Shown here one piece after another: positions 8,434 to 16,462 of a stretch of 53,952 bases of DNA. Below the pieces are notes generated by a model. That model did no database searches, was not told the DNA's origin, and saw only the letters and a list, made by a program, of their open reading frames with translations. Source of the stretch: a virus; IMG/VR virus record IMGVR_UViG_3300048997_000104, positions 1 to 53,952 of that record; one strand, written 5' to 3'. Position numbers and translations under genes: made by a program. Within the stretch, counting starts at the first letter, position 1. Each line of letters begins with the position of its first letter.

Positions 8434-11400
8434 TGGCAATTCCTGTCGTAATGGCGCTGGGAGCCGGTTGGGCGACCGGCACCATGGCTGGCGCGGCGAT
8501 TGGCTGGATGATCGGCTCGTGGATTTATTCCAGCCAGACCAAGGACAAGAACAACACCGCCGATCCGGCCATTGCGCAGGCTCCCAAATTCAACAGCGCC
8601 ATTCGCGGGATGGTCATCCCTGTTCTGTTCGGAACCAACCGAGTTGCCGCGCAAATCCCCTGGCAGAATAACTTTCAGGCGATCCGCAGCGACGGCAAGA
8701 GCGGCGGCGGCGGCAAGTTCGGCGGCTCTGGCATGGGCGGCAAGGGCAGCTCGACTTCTGCCGCCGCGTCCTACACCTACAAGATGGACGCCATCTACCA
8801 TCTGGGCATGCCTGATATGCCAGTCAATCTCCTGGCTGCCTGGATCGGCTCCGACCGCGTTGACCCGCAATCGTTGCTCAACATCACCTATGCGCCGATC
8901 AATCCAAACAATGGCGATGCCAGCTCTGGTGTCCCAACGTCGGTTGATTTCACCGGCACCATCAGCTCGCTGCTCTCGACCGCCGCTCAGTCGCTGCGGA
9001 GCGATACCACGTCGCCAAATACGGTCAGCCTCACGTATGATGGCGCCATATTCTTCCCCGGTAACTCGCCTGACGAGGCGGCGACGTGGCCATACTTCAC
9101 GTCCGTGATCGGGCAACCAGTCCGCTTCCCGAGCACGTGCTGGGTCGGGTTCCAAGGGCTGAACCTAGGCTCCACGCCGTCGATGCCGCAGATCAGCTGG
9201 GAGATTGGCCCTGGCGCGGAAGGATTTGACTTCCAATCCGCGTTCATATCCAAGTCAGTCGATGCCAACGGTCCATACCTCAACTATGGCCATCAGGCTC
9301 TGGACAACTCTGGAACGCACGTTGTCTTCAATTCCAGTAGCATTGTTGGCTATAACCGGGATAGCACGATCGCATGGACGTGGAGCATTGCCGATTTCGC
9401 CACCGCGCTTGAGACTAATCGCGGTCTGGTTGGGTGGCTCGGCGCGGGCAACCTTGGCCTAGGCTTCAATGCCGTGGGGAGTTTCTTCAACGGCAAGTAT
9501 ATCATCATCAACGTCAACGGTCAGTCGGCGGACATTGGCTTTGTCAATGCCACAGTCGTCTGCGGCCCGAGGGCTGGGCTGGTCCCGACCATCCTCGGCG
9601 CGGTGCGCTATGAGCGCGACGCAACCGGCATCCCGTACCTGGCCTGCTTCCAGTTTGACATCTGCAATGCGCAGACTGAGAGCGATCCCATGTTCGTCCG
9701 AGGCAGCCTGGACATTGCCGGCGCTGATATGGGCATTGCTTTCATTCCGTCAGTCAGCGACATCATCACCGGCGTCTACAATAGCCCGCGCGTGGTCAAT
9801 GGCACGACGTTTGTCCAGGACGAGATTGTATACGCCAGCTACATTTTGCCTGGACTAAACTATGACAACCCAGAGGCGTTCTACTCCACCAACACCAGCT
9901 CCAAGGGCTTTGCGCTGCCGTCGTTTGGCCTGCTGGCAACGCCCAATACCTGCCTGCATTTCTATCTGGGTCGAGGCATTATGGAGAATGCCGACACCTA
10001 CACAGCTGCCAACATCAAGCCGGACAATCCACTCGGCGCGATGATCCGATTCAACATCGGCGAGATTTTCTTTGCTTCGTTCCATCCGCCGGTCGGCTCC
10101 AAGATGGTGCAGTCGTTCATCGACATCAGCACGCTTGAGATCGTCAATGAGAGCTTCATCGAGGTCACCGGCGGCAGCGACACCGGCATCACCACGCTCC
10201 CCTGGAAGGAGGAGTTCCAGAGCCAGGACGGAACGCCGAACACGCGCAACCAATATGGCTTGAGCCCATACGTCTATCGCTTCGACAATGGCGCATATCT
10301 GGTTGTCTTCACCCAGCTCAACCAGTTCGATGATTCGGTGACCAGCGACGGCCTGTATCCTCTCCAAATTCGCGCCTTTGTCTACAACCCGCTCAAGAGC
10401 ATCTTCCAGCAGATTGCTCATCAGGCTGGGTTCCTCTTCAGCATCGCCGACTGGGGCAGCTCAACCAAGGGCCTTGGCGTATCCAACGCGACCGTCGATG
10501 TCGACGTCAATCAAGACACGCAAGTGCTCACCATCTGGGGCGACAACGGCTTCACCGGCCTCGACAGCGGCATGGGCAACGGCCATCACTGGGTGGCGCA
10601 AGCCGGCACGCTCACCCTGACGGGCGGCGCTGACGTCTACCCGCCTTACATCATCAAGCAAATCCTGACCAATGCCATCTACTCGCCGTTTGGCTCGCTG
10701 ATCACCGTCGACACGCTCGACCTGGACAGCTATAACTTTGCCGTCGACTACTGCGCAGCCCAGGACATCAAAGTGTCCACGCAGTATCGGAATGAAGAGA
10801 ACGTGCTGACGACCATCGAGCTACTGCTGGCACTGTACGGCGGCTACTTGACGATCAGCGGCGGCAAGATCAAGTTTGGCGTCATCGAGGCGACGGCACA
10901 GCCGATCCGCGTCATCGACAACAGCCACCTTCTGGTCGACAGCGTCGGCGATCCGCCGGTGACATCGACGCGCGGAGCCAAGCAAGACACCTTCAATTTG
11001 ATTCGCGTCAACTACATTGACCGCACCCTTGACTACAATCAAGAACAGATCGAGGAAGGGGATGAGGTTGACCAGGATTTGTACGGCATCCGTCTGAAGG
11101 AGTTTCCGCCGCAGTTCGTTATGACCGAGACACTGGCGCGCACCTTGGCGCTGCGCACGCTCTGGTCCAACTTGTTCGTACGTGACAGCCACTCCTTCAA
11201 GCTTGGCTGGAAGGACGCGGACCTGGAGCCGGGCGACGTCATCACCTTGGTCGACAGCATCTCTGTCCCGCCGCTCAACCAGAATGTCCGCATCGTCAAA
11301 TGGCAGGAGGAGAAGCGCGGCAGGTTCACCGTCCAGGCAGTCCAGGAGCTTGGCTACGCGATGACTGCTGTTGGCTCGCTCTTCAATCAGAGCAGTATGT

Positions 11401-12440
11401 CGATCATCAGCAACCTTGGCCCGCAGCCCAAGACCAAATTTGCGACCATCTATGAACTGCCCGGTACAATGGGCGCTGACCCGACCGTCTTTGTCGGCTG
11501 GGTGCCGGACGCATTCGCGGCGGGTGCTACTCTGTACGCGAGCGCGGATGATACCACCTATGCGCCTGTGGCGCGCGCCTCGCCATACCCGATTGGCGGA
11601 ACGCTGCTGTCAACTCTGGGCAGCAACCCTGACGAGATTTGGGCACCCAACATCAGCATCGCTCTGTTCCCATCGAGCAGCTACACCGTCAACACGCCGA
11701 CGTTTGATATCAACCAGACGCTCAACGACGTTGGCTATGTCGACATGCACTACGGCGCTGGCCTGCTCTGGGTTGGCTCTGAGATGATCGCTTACACCGG
11801 CGTCAATCTCGTCGGCCAGAACGTCTACCAGCTCAGCAAGGTGTTCCGCGGCTGGGGCGGGACCAAGATTCAGAACCACAACTCTGGCGACTTCTTCATC
11901 CAGCAGGGCGGCGGCATCTTCTCGCAGACCTACACCGAAGATCGAATTGGAACCAAGCTCTGGTTCAAGGTCGCGCCATTCGGCCAGAATGGCGTCGAAT
12001 ATCCTGTATCTTCAATCGCAGCCACTGCCTATACTATTCAGGGTGCCTGGTTTAAGCCGCAAAACCCTAGCGCGATTCAGTTCCAGGGCAATCGCGGCAT
12101 CACCAAGCTCTCTGTCGGCTCGACCATTGATATCGGCATTGCCTGGCAGGACACGGCGCGTCGTGCCGGATACGGGATGGGCGGATATGGAACGGGACCG
12201 CAGGGCTTTGGCGCGTTCATTACCGACACGCTCTCGCATTCTTGGCGGCTTGAGGTCGTCGGCTCGTCTGGCTTGGTGGTACGGTCAACTGTGGTCACTA
12301 CAACGGCTTTCACTTACACCTCAAGCCAGAATGCGTCTGACAATGGCGCTTGGAGCGGGCGTGTTGCTTTCAAAGTCACCCCCTTCTCTCCATACGGCGA
12401 CTCACCGCGAACCTCTGTCATTAGCATGAGCTTGTTCTAA
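8430..12440 (+). CDS. Large tail hub / host-specificity protein ('megatron')
   Basis: 1336 aa. A Gly/Ala-rich hydrophobic N-terminus ('ALGAGWATGTMAGAAIGWMIGSWIY') may thread into the tail lumen or the membrane, followed by a Gly-rich linker near residue 95. The middle has hub-like segments ('IELLLALYGGYLTISGGKIKFGVIE', 'EPGDVITLVD'), and the C-terminus is fibronectin-like beta sandwich. Length, position after the NlpC/P60 gene and these segments fit the central hub/fibre of gene-transfer-agent-like tails (lambda J analogue). A beta-rich insertion around residues 280-600 is likely phage-specific. Confidence 0.85.
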   Translation: MMAIPVVMALGAGWATGTMAGAAIGWMIGSWIYSSQTKDKNNTADPAIAQAPKFNSAIRGMVIPVLFGTNRVAAQIPWQNNFQAIRSDGKSGGGGKFGGSGMGGKGSSTSAAASYTYKMDAIYHLGMPDMPVNLLAAWIGSDRVDPQSLLNITYAPINPNNGDASSGVPTSVDFTGTISSLLSTAAQSLRSDTTSPNTVSLTYDGAIFFPGNSPDEAATWPYFTSVIGQPVRFPSTCWVGFQGLNLGSTPSMPQISWEIGPGAEGFDFQSAFISKSVDANGPYLNYGHQALDNSGTHVVFNSSSIVGYNRDSTIAWTWSIADFATALETNRGLVGWLGAGNLGLGFNAVGSFFNGKYIIINVNGQSADIGFVNATVVCGPRAGLVPTILGAVRYERDATGIPYLACFQFDICNAQTESDPMFVRGSLDIAGADMGIAFIPSVSDIITGVYNSPRVVNGTTFVQDEIVYASYILPGLNYDNPEAFYSTNTSSKGFALPSFGLLATPNTCLHFYLGRGIMENADTYTAANIKPDNPLGAMIRFNIGEIFFASFHPPVGSKMVQSFIDISTLEIVNESFIEVTGGSDTGITTLPWKEEFQSQDGTPNTRNQYGLSPYVYRFDNGAYLVVFTQLNQFDDSVTSDGLYPLQIRAFVYNPLKSIFQQIAHQAGFLFSIADWGSSTKGLGVSNATVDVDVNQDTQVLTIWGDNGFTGLDSGMGNGHHWVAQAGTLTLTGGADVYPPYIIKQILTNAIYSPFGSLITVDTLDLDSYNFAVDYCAAQDIKVSTQYRNEENVLTTIELLLALYGGYLTISGGKIKFGVIEATAQPIRVIDNSHLLVDSVGDPPVTSTRGAKQDTFNLIRVNYIDRTLDYNQEQIEEGDEVDQDLYGIRLKEFPPQFVMTETLARTLALRTLWSNLFVRDSHSFKLGWKDADLEPGDVITLVDSISVPPLNQNVRIVKWQEEKRGRFTVQAVQELGYAMTAVGSLFNQSSMSIISNLGPQPKTKFATIYELPGTMGADPTVFVGWVPDAFAAGATLYASADDTTYAPVARASPYPIGGTLLSTLGSNPDEIWAPNISIALFPSSSYTVNTPTFDINQTLNDVGYVDMHYGAGLLWVGSEMIAYTGVNLVGQNVYQLSKVFRGWGGTKIQNHNSGDFFIQQGGGIFSQTYTEDRIGTKLWFKVAPFGQNGVEYPVSSIAATAYTIQGAWFKPQNPSAIQFQGNRGITKLSVGSTIDIGIAWQDTARRAGYGMGGYGTGPQGFGAFITDTLSHSWRLEVVGSSGLVVRSTVVTTTAFTYTSSQNASDNGAWSGRVAFKVTPFSPYGDSPRTSVISMSLF

Positions 12441-12441
12441 C

Positions 12442-13269
12442 ATGGGCTTCACAAACGACAACCAGCTTGCGACTGACACCAGCGGCCAAGCGGTCTGGGA
12501 CGTAGACCTCAACAGCAACTGGCAGATTGTCGAGCGCGGCTTCCACGCAGTGCTGACGGCAGCGCAGGCCATCAACTCCGGTGACGTTTGCCTCGTAAAC
12601 TCAGCAGGGTTTGCGACGCAGTACGACAGCCGCTCACTTGGGAACAAAGACGCGCATTGCTTGTCGTTCGGCAGCGTTGCCAGCGGCGCCAATGGGCAGT
12701 TCCTGATGCACGGCACGGTGCGGAGCCTCAGCATCTGGTCAGGGCAGATCGTTCCAGGCCAGCCGGTCTATGTCTCTCCCACCACGCCCGGCCTCCTGGT
12801 GTCCAGCTATGCTGGGGCTGCCTACTCCCCAGGCATCGCACTCCGGGCAGATGCTGTGCACTTTCGCCCCGGTATGATCGAACAATTCCCAGAGCGCAAC
12901 GTCAACTCAATCAGCGTTGGCGCCACCATCGTCGGGTCATTCTCGGACTTTTCATTCGCCCCTGGTAACCGGGGCATCGTACGCAACTTGCAAGTGAACG
13001 CCCAGAGCGCGAGCGCCTACAAGGTGCGCTTCTGGTCCAGCTCCGCGCGCACGGCAGGGACGCTGATGTATGAGACGTTGACATCGAGCCACAGCGTCGG
13101 CTCTGTTGACGTGACAACCTTGAATTTCACCGATGCGGCAATGTTCCCTTGGTTGAACAGTGATACGTCGTCGCTGGCGTTGATGTTCGGGCGCATCGAC
13201 CATCAGACAGGATCGGCGGTGAACTCGTCCACTTTCTCTGTCATTGTTGAGATGGAAAGGTTCCGTTAA
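12442..13269 (+). CDS. Tail fibre / receptor-binding-like protein
   Basis: 275 aa starting 1 bp after the hub stop. Residues about 35-125 resemble the beta-barrel fold of DUF2190-type decoration or fibre modules ('INSGDVCLVNSAGF', 'GQPVYVSPTTPGLL'). The C-terminal part is an all-beta domain with many Ser/Thr. Position directly after the hub suggests a fibre or tip-attached adhesin. No enzymatic motif. Exact role unproven. Confidence 0.6.
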   Translation: MGFTNDNQLATDTSGQAVWDVDLNSNWQIVERGFHAVLTAAQAINSGDVCLVNSAGFATQYDSRSLGNKDAHCLSFGSVASGANGQFLMHGTVRSLSIWSGQIVPGQPVYVSPTTPGLLVSSYAGAAYSPGIALRADAVHFRPGMIEQFPERNVNSISVGATIVGSFSDFSFAPGNRGIVRNLQVNAQSASAYKVRFWSSSARTAGTLMYETLTSSHSVGSVDVTTLNFTDAAMFPWLNSDTSSLALMFGRIDHQTGSAVNSSTFSVIVEMERFR

Positions 13270-13739
13270 TGACTTCCCCGTTCATCTGGGCCGTAGGCTC
13301 AAACGGCTACACCAGCGGTCCATTCAACGTTCTTACCACTGAGCTCACCAGCCTCTCGGTAGGCTCATCGGCGGTGAGCTCCGTGGCTAACGTTGGCGGA
13401 GTGTTCTCTCAAAGCGACACCGCGAACGCTGTGCTGGGCGAGCTGTGGTTCGTATCTGGCGGAGCTTTCGTGTCAGCGGCTGGCGCCTATCTGTCTGGTT
13501 ACTATCTCAAGTCAGGCGAGGGCAGCGCCTTTGAGCGGGCAGTGCCGCCGTCGCGCAGCCCAGACTTCACAATCAACCTGCCCACGTCGCTGTCCATTGT
13601 TTCCGGCGACATCTTCTACGCTGGTGGCCCTGTCAAGCTCTGGGCGCCAAAGGTCAAGGTGCTGCTCACCAACAACGTCGGCGCCACCATTCCTGGCGGC
13701 TCCAAACTGATCTGTGGTGCGATCGAACTGGTGTTCTAA
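13269..13739 (+). CDS. Small beta-rich tail-associated protein
   Basis: 156 aa, start shared with the previous stop (TAATG). It is low in charge and rich in Ser, Val, Gly and Ala, with alternating strand patterns ('LTSLSVGSSAVSSVANVGG', 'GSKLICGAIELVF'). The C-terminal 'AKVKVLLTNN'-like pattern and the overlapping layout suggest a fibre partner or chaperone of the fibre cluster. No recognised family. Confidence 0.6.
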   Translation: MTSPFIWAVGSNGYTSGPFNVLTTELTSLSVGSSAVSSVANVGGVFSQSDTANAVLGELWFVSGGAFVSAAGAYLSGYYLKSGEGSAFERAVPPSRSPDFTINLPTSLSIVSGDIFYAGGPVKLWAPKVKVLLTNNVGATIPGGSKLICGAIELVF

Positions 13740-14606
13740 ATGACTCGCCTGATCTTCCCCCGTCGCGGCATCATCAAGCCGTCTGGTCGAGCCGTTATTG
13801 ACGCAGAGCATCCGCTCTCTCAGCGCCTGTCATTCCTGCATTTGTTCGAAAGCGCCGCGCCCAAGTTCATTCGCGGCGCGGCTCCATTTACACTGAACGG
13901 CAACGTCGATGTCCTGCCAGGGCGCGACGGGATGGGACTGACCAAGGGCGGCTATATCGGCTCCACCACCACGCTCCTGAACCAGTTCAGCCTCGGCTTG
14001 ACCTCGGGCAGTTTCTTTGCCTGGGTTGTCGGGTCATTCACGCCTGCTGACGGCCAAAAGCATTACATTGCGTCGTTTGGAACCGGCGCTGGCCTGTTCG
14101 AGATACTCAAGTTCAGCGACAACAATTGGTACGCTGGCTGGACCGCCGGCACCCGCAATAGCTTTGCCGCGACCGGGACATTCACTCCTGGCGTGCCGTT
14201 CCTCGTCGGCTGCACCTGGGGGCGCGGCGGCAACAATCTTTGGGTCAACGGCAAGTTACTCCAGACGCTCGCTGGCCCTGGCACCACCGGCTCGACCGCC
14301 AATGCGCCATTCATCCTCGGGAATGACAGCGCGGCAGAAGCCAACCCTTGGTCGTTCACATCGATCAAGGATATGATCTATATGCTCGCTGCCTGGGACC
14401 GGGAGCTGTCGGCTGGTGAGATTGCCCAGCTGTCGGTCAGCCCATACAGCTTCTTGATCTACCCAGACGATGAGATGCTCAACATGATCAAGGGCGTGGC
14501 AAGCGCCGTTGTCGCATCTCCTGGCGCTCAATTCAATCGCGGCTACCCCACCCCGAATTTCCGATCATTCCCAGTCGAAACCGCTCGATCATATCCGCGT
14601 TATTGA
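13740..14606 (+). CDS. LamG/concanavalin-like carbohydrate-binding tail protein
   Basis: 288 aa, directly abutting the previous stop. Residues about 75-240 form a LamG-like jelly roll: 'GSFFAWVVGSF', 'NNLWVNGKLLQTL', 'APFILGND', then 'IKDMIYMLAAWDRELSAGEIAQL', the signature end of LamG/laminin G-3 modules. Such domains in tail fibres bind surface glycans. It is the last tail gene before the lysis cassette. Receptor binding is inferred. Confidence 0.75.
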   Translation: MTRLIFPRRGIIKPSGRAVIDAEHPLSQRLSFLHLFESAAPKFIRGAAPFTLNGNVDVLPGRDGMGLTKGGYIGSTTTLLNQFSLGLTSGSFFAWVVGSFTPADGQKHYIASFGTGAGLFEILKFSDNNWYAGWTAGTRNSFAATGTFTPGVPFLVGCTWGRGGNNLWVNGKLLQTLAGPGTTGSTANAPFILGNDSAAEANPWSFTSIKDMIYMLAAWDRELSAGEIAQLSVSPYSFLIYPDDEMLNMIKGVASAVVASPGAQFNRGYPTPNFRSFPVETARSYPRY

Positions 14607-14629
14607 TTATGATATATTGGGGGCGCAAA

Positions 14630-14818
14630 GTGGAACAGGTGAAAGGACTGGTGGGTGACGTCGTGGTGACATCTCCTGCATGGACGATGCCGCTTTGGCT
14701 TCAACAGCTCACGGCATATGGTCAAGCGGTCGCGGTTGGTTTGACCATCCTCATTCTGCTCGCTCGGCTGTACTTTATCTGCCGAACGGGCAAAGACCCG
14801 GAAGGTGACGACGAATGA
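14630..14818 (+). CDS. Small single-TM lysis-cassette protein
   Basis: 62 aa from the GTG at 14630, chosen because GGGGGCG lies 8 nt upstream; an in-frame ATG at 14609 has no Shine-Dalgarno sequence. A hydrophobic segment 'AVAVGLTILILLARLYFI' forms one membrane helix, followed by a short charged tail (GKDPEGDDE). Position just before the 3-TM holin suggests a second holin, antiholin or spanin-like partner. Its stop overlaps the holin start. Confidence 0.6.
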   Translation: MEQVKGLVGDVVVTSPAWTMPLWLQQLTAYGQAVAVGLTILILLARLYFICRTGKDPEGDDE

Positions 14819-15348
14819 GCTTCGATCCCAAGAAGATCATTCCAGCGGTCGCGGCGATTGCTCCTACCATTGCTGGCTTGCTCGGTGGGCCGCTCGCCTC
14901 AATGGGCGTCCAGGCGCTGGAGGGCGTGTTCGGCCTCGCGGCAGGAACCGCCGACAGCGATCCGCAACAGCTGATCAAAGCTGTTGCCAACATCAGCCCA
15001 GACACGGCAATCAAGCTGGCGCAGATCGACAGCGATCTCAAGACCAAGCTCGCCCAAGCCGGCATCGACATGGAGGCTCTCCAGGTCAAGGATCGTGACA
15101 GCGCACGCACGCGCGAAGCTGCCACCAAGGATTGGACGCCGCGCGTTCTGGCCCTGGTCATCATCTGCGGCTATGCTATGGTCCAGTGGTACATCATGTC
15201 GCACGTCCTTGCCGCCGAGATGCGCGAGGTCGTCATGCGTTCGCTCGGCGTGCTGGATGCGGCCGTCGGCATGGTGTTGACGTACTACTATGGCAGCTCA
15301 TCGTCCAGCAAGACCAAGGACGAAACGATCAGCAAGCTCTCATCCTAG
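14815..15348 (+). CDS. Holin, 3-TM family
   Basis: 177 aa with three hydrophobic segments: residues about 8-35, 'VLALVIICGYAMVQWYIM' and 'DAAVGMVLTYYYG'. Before the second segment lies 'VKDRDSARTREAATKDWTPR', typical of the 3-TM phage holin family whose members carry a conserved D-R-x-S-A-R helix. The holin forms membrane lesions that release the endolysin encoded next. The Ser/Lys-rich C-terminus is likely cytoplasmic. Confidence 0.85.
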   Translation: MSFDPKKIIPAVAAIAPTIAGLLGGPLASMGVQALEGVFGLAAGTADSDPQQLIKAVANISPDTAIKLAQIDSDLKTKLAQAGIDMEALQVKDRDSARTREAATKDWTPRVLALVIICGYAMVQWYIMSHVLAAEMREVVMRSLGVLDAAVGMVLTYYYGSSSSSKTKDETISKLSS

Positions 15349-15373
15349 CAGCTTGGTAGAAGGGCTGTAAGCT

Positions 15374-15409
15374 AGGGGCACATCGACCTACTGTAACTAG
15401 GAGGGGCAC
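15374..15409 (+). repeat. Duplicated ribosome-binding element before the endolysin
   Basis: Two imperfect copies of CTGTAA-CTAGG-GGGCACAT occur in the 61-bp holin-endolysin gap. AGGGGCAC lies at 15374-15381 and again at 15402-15409. The second is followed directly by the ATG of the endolysin, and the first by ATC. The first could be a decoy ribosome site or a remnant of a small duplication. Confidence 0.55.
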
Positions 15410-15976
15410 ATGCCTACCACGCTCGCAATCGTCCCGCAAGATGTTCTACTCTGTATCAACCGCCTCATCGTCCGCGAGGGCGGTGTAGCCGATCGAGGCC
15501 CTGTTGACCGGGGCGGATTCACTAAAGCGGGCATCACCATCCCGACTTGGGCCCGGTACATCGGCGCTCCGTGTACGCCGAAGGACTTGCAGGCAGCAAC
15601 TCCTGACCAAATCGTGGACTGCTACTACAAGTTGTTCTGGATCGGCGAGAACGCAGATGCGGTGTACCGGGCGCACAAGGCCATTGGTGAGTTCATGTTC
15701 GATTGGATCGTCAACAGCGACCGATCTGGCATAAAGCACTTCCAGACGTTCTTGAAGGTGATGCCAGATGGGGTGATTGGTCAGGGAACGATCACCCGCC
15801 TCGCTGAGATGGTCAGGCTCAGCTCTGACGCTGACCGTTTCATCCTCAATGCGCTGGTGGACTACCGCATCGAGTTCTATCTGCACCTGTGCGTCGGCGA
15901 TCCCACCCAGCTCGGCAACATCGTGGGCTGGTTCCGCCGCGCCAACAGCTTCCGCGCCTACAACTCGTCAAAGTAG
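15410..15976 (+). CDS. Endolysin, GH108 muramidase with peptidoglycan-binding domain
   Basis: 188 aa. 'LIVREGGVADRG' followed by 'DRGGFTKAGIT' is the GH108 signature, with E23 as the catalytic glutamate. The family hydrolyses the MurNAc-GlcNAc bond. The C-terminal half ('GVIGQGTITRL' and onward to 'VGWFRRANSF') matches the PG_binding_3 domain usually fused to GH108. No signal peptide is visible, so export depends on the holin. Start ATG follows AGGGGCAC with 0-1 nt spacing, unusually tight. Confidence 0.92.
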   Translation: MPTTLAIVPQDVLLCINRLIVREGGVADRGPVDRGGFTKAGITIPTWARYIGAPCTPKDLQAATPDQIVDCYYKLFWIGENADAVYRAHKAIGEFMFDWIVNSDRSGIKHFQTFLKVMPDGVIGQGTITRLAEMVRLSSDADRFILNALVDYRIEFYLHLCVGDPTQLGNIVGWFRRANSFRAYNSSK

Positions 15977-15985
15977 ACCAGTACC

Positions 15986-16123
15986 GCCTTACGCGGGGGA
16001 ATTCAATTGCCCTGTGTGAGTATAGACATGATTCATAGCGGTAGCGGTAGCTGGTAGCTTTTGTAGGAGCCCATCTGTAACTGACTGTAGTCTTTACGGA
16101 TTGTTAATCCCTCCGCGTAAGGC
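15986..16123 (+). repeat. 14-bp inverted repeat enclosing GGTAGC direct repeats (lysis/replication junction)
   Basis: This 183-bp gap contains GCCTTACGCGG plus GGG (15986-15999), matched by its inverted copy at 16110-16123 with one mismatch. Inside are TTCAATTGCC (16002-16011), three GGTAGC repeats (16040-16058) and a small GGATT/AATCC palindrome (16098-16110). A related TTCAATTGCC...GGTAGCGGTAGCT pair sits at 39612-39669. An operator, promoter complex or replication signal is possible; no function can be read directly. Confidence 0.6.
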
Positions 16124-16159
16124 TTCAACGCTACCGCTGTCTGCCCGGAAAGGTGCATT

Positions 16160-16459
16160 ATGATATTTAGTTTGGTTGTCGTGGTTGGAACGAGCGTAAC
16201 CACATTTATCTTCGATGACGAGTCAATGTTCGATGAGGCCGTTAGGGCGCTCGACTTGGCAATGGATCACAACGAACCCGCCAAGTTCTGCGTGGTAGGA
16301 GGCAAAGCGCGCTTCGCCAAAGGCATTACGTGCTTCCATACGCAGGTTCTCGAACAGAGCCTGCCGGTTTCCACCAAGCTGAATATATGGAACAAGCGCG
16401 CCGAGAAGTCAATCAGAGAGGCGGTTGACGCCGACCAAGAGAAGCCAGTCGGGTTCTAA
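16160..16459 (+). CDS. Hypothetical protein at head of replication cluster
   Basis: 99 aa, ATG at 16160 with GGAAAGG upstream. A beta-rich N-terminus ('IFSLVVVVGTSVTTFIFDDE') is followed by an amphipathic helix ('FDEAVRALDLAMDHN') and a Lys/Glu-rich end. Four bases separate it from the SNF2 helicase gene, so the two are likely co-transcribed. No family recognised. Confidence 0.65.
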   Translation: MIFSLVVVVGTSVTTFIFDDESMFDEAVRALDLAMDHNEPAKFCVVGGKARFAKGITCFHTQVLEQSLPVSTKLNIWNKRAEKSIREAVDADQEKPVGF

Positions 16460-16462
16460 TTC

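Noticed and set aside
8292-9155. 287-codon minus-strand open frame
   Set aside because: Shadow of the NlpC/P60 and hub genes; Arg/Ala/Gly-rich and without ribosome site.
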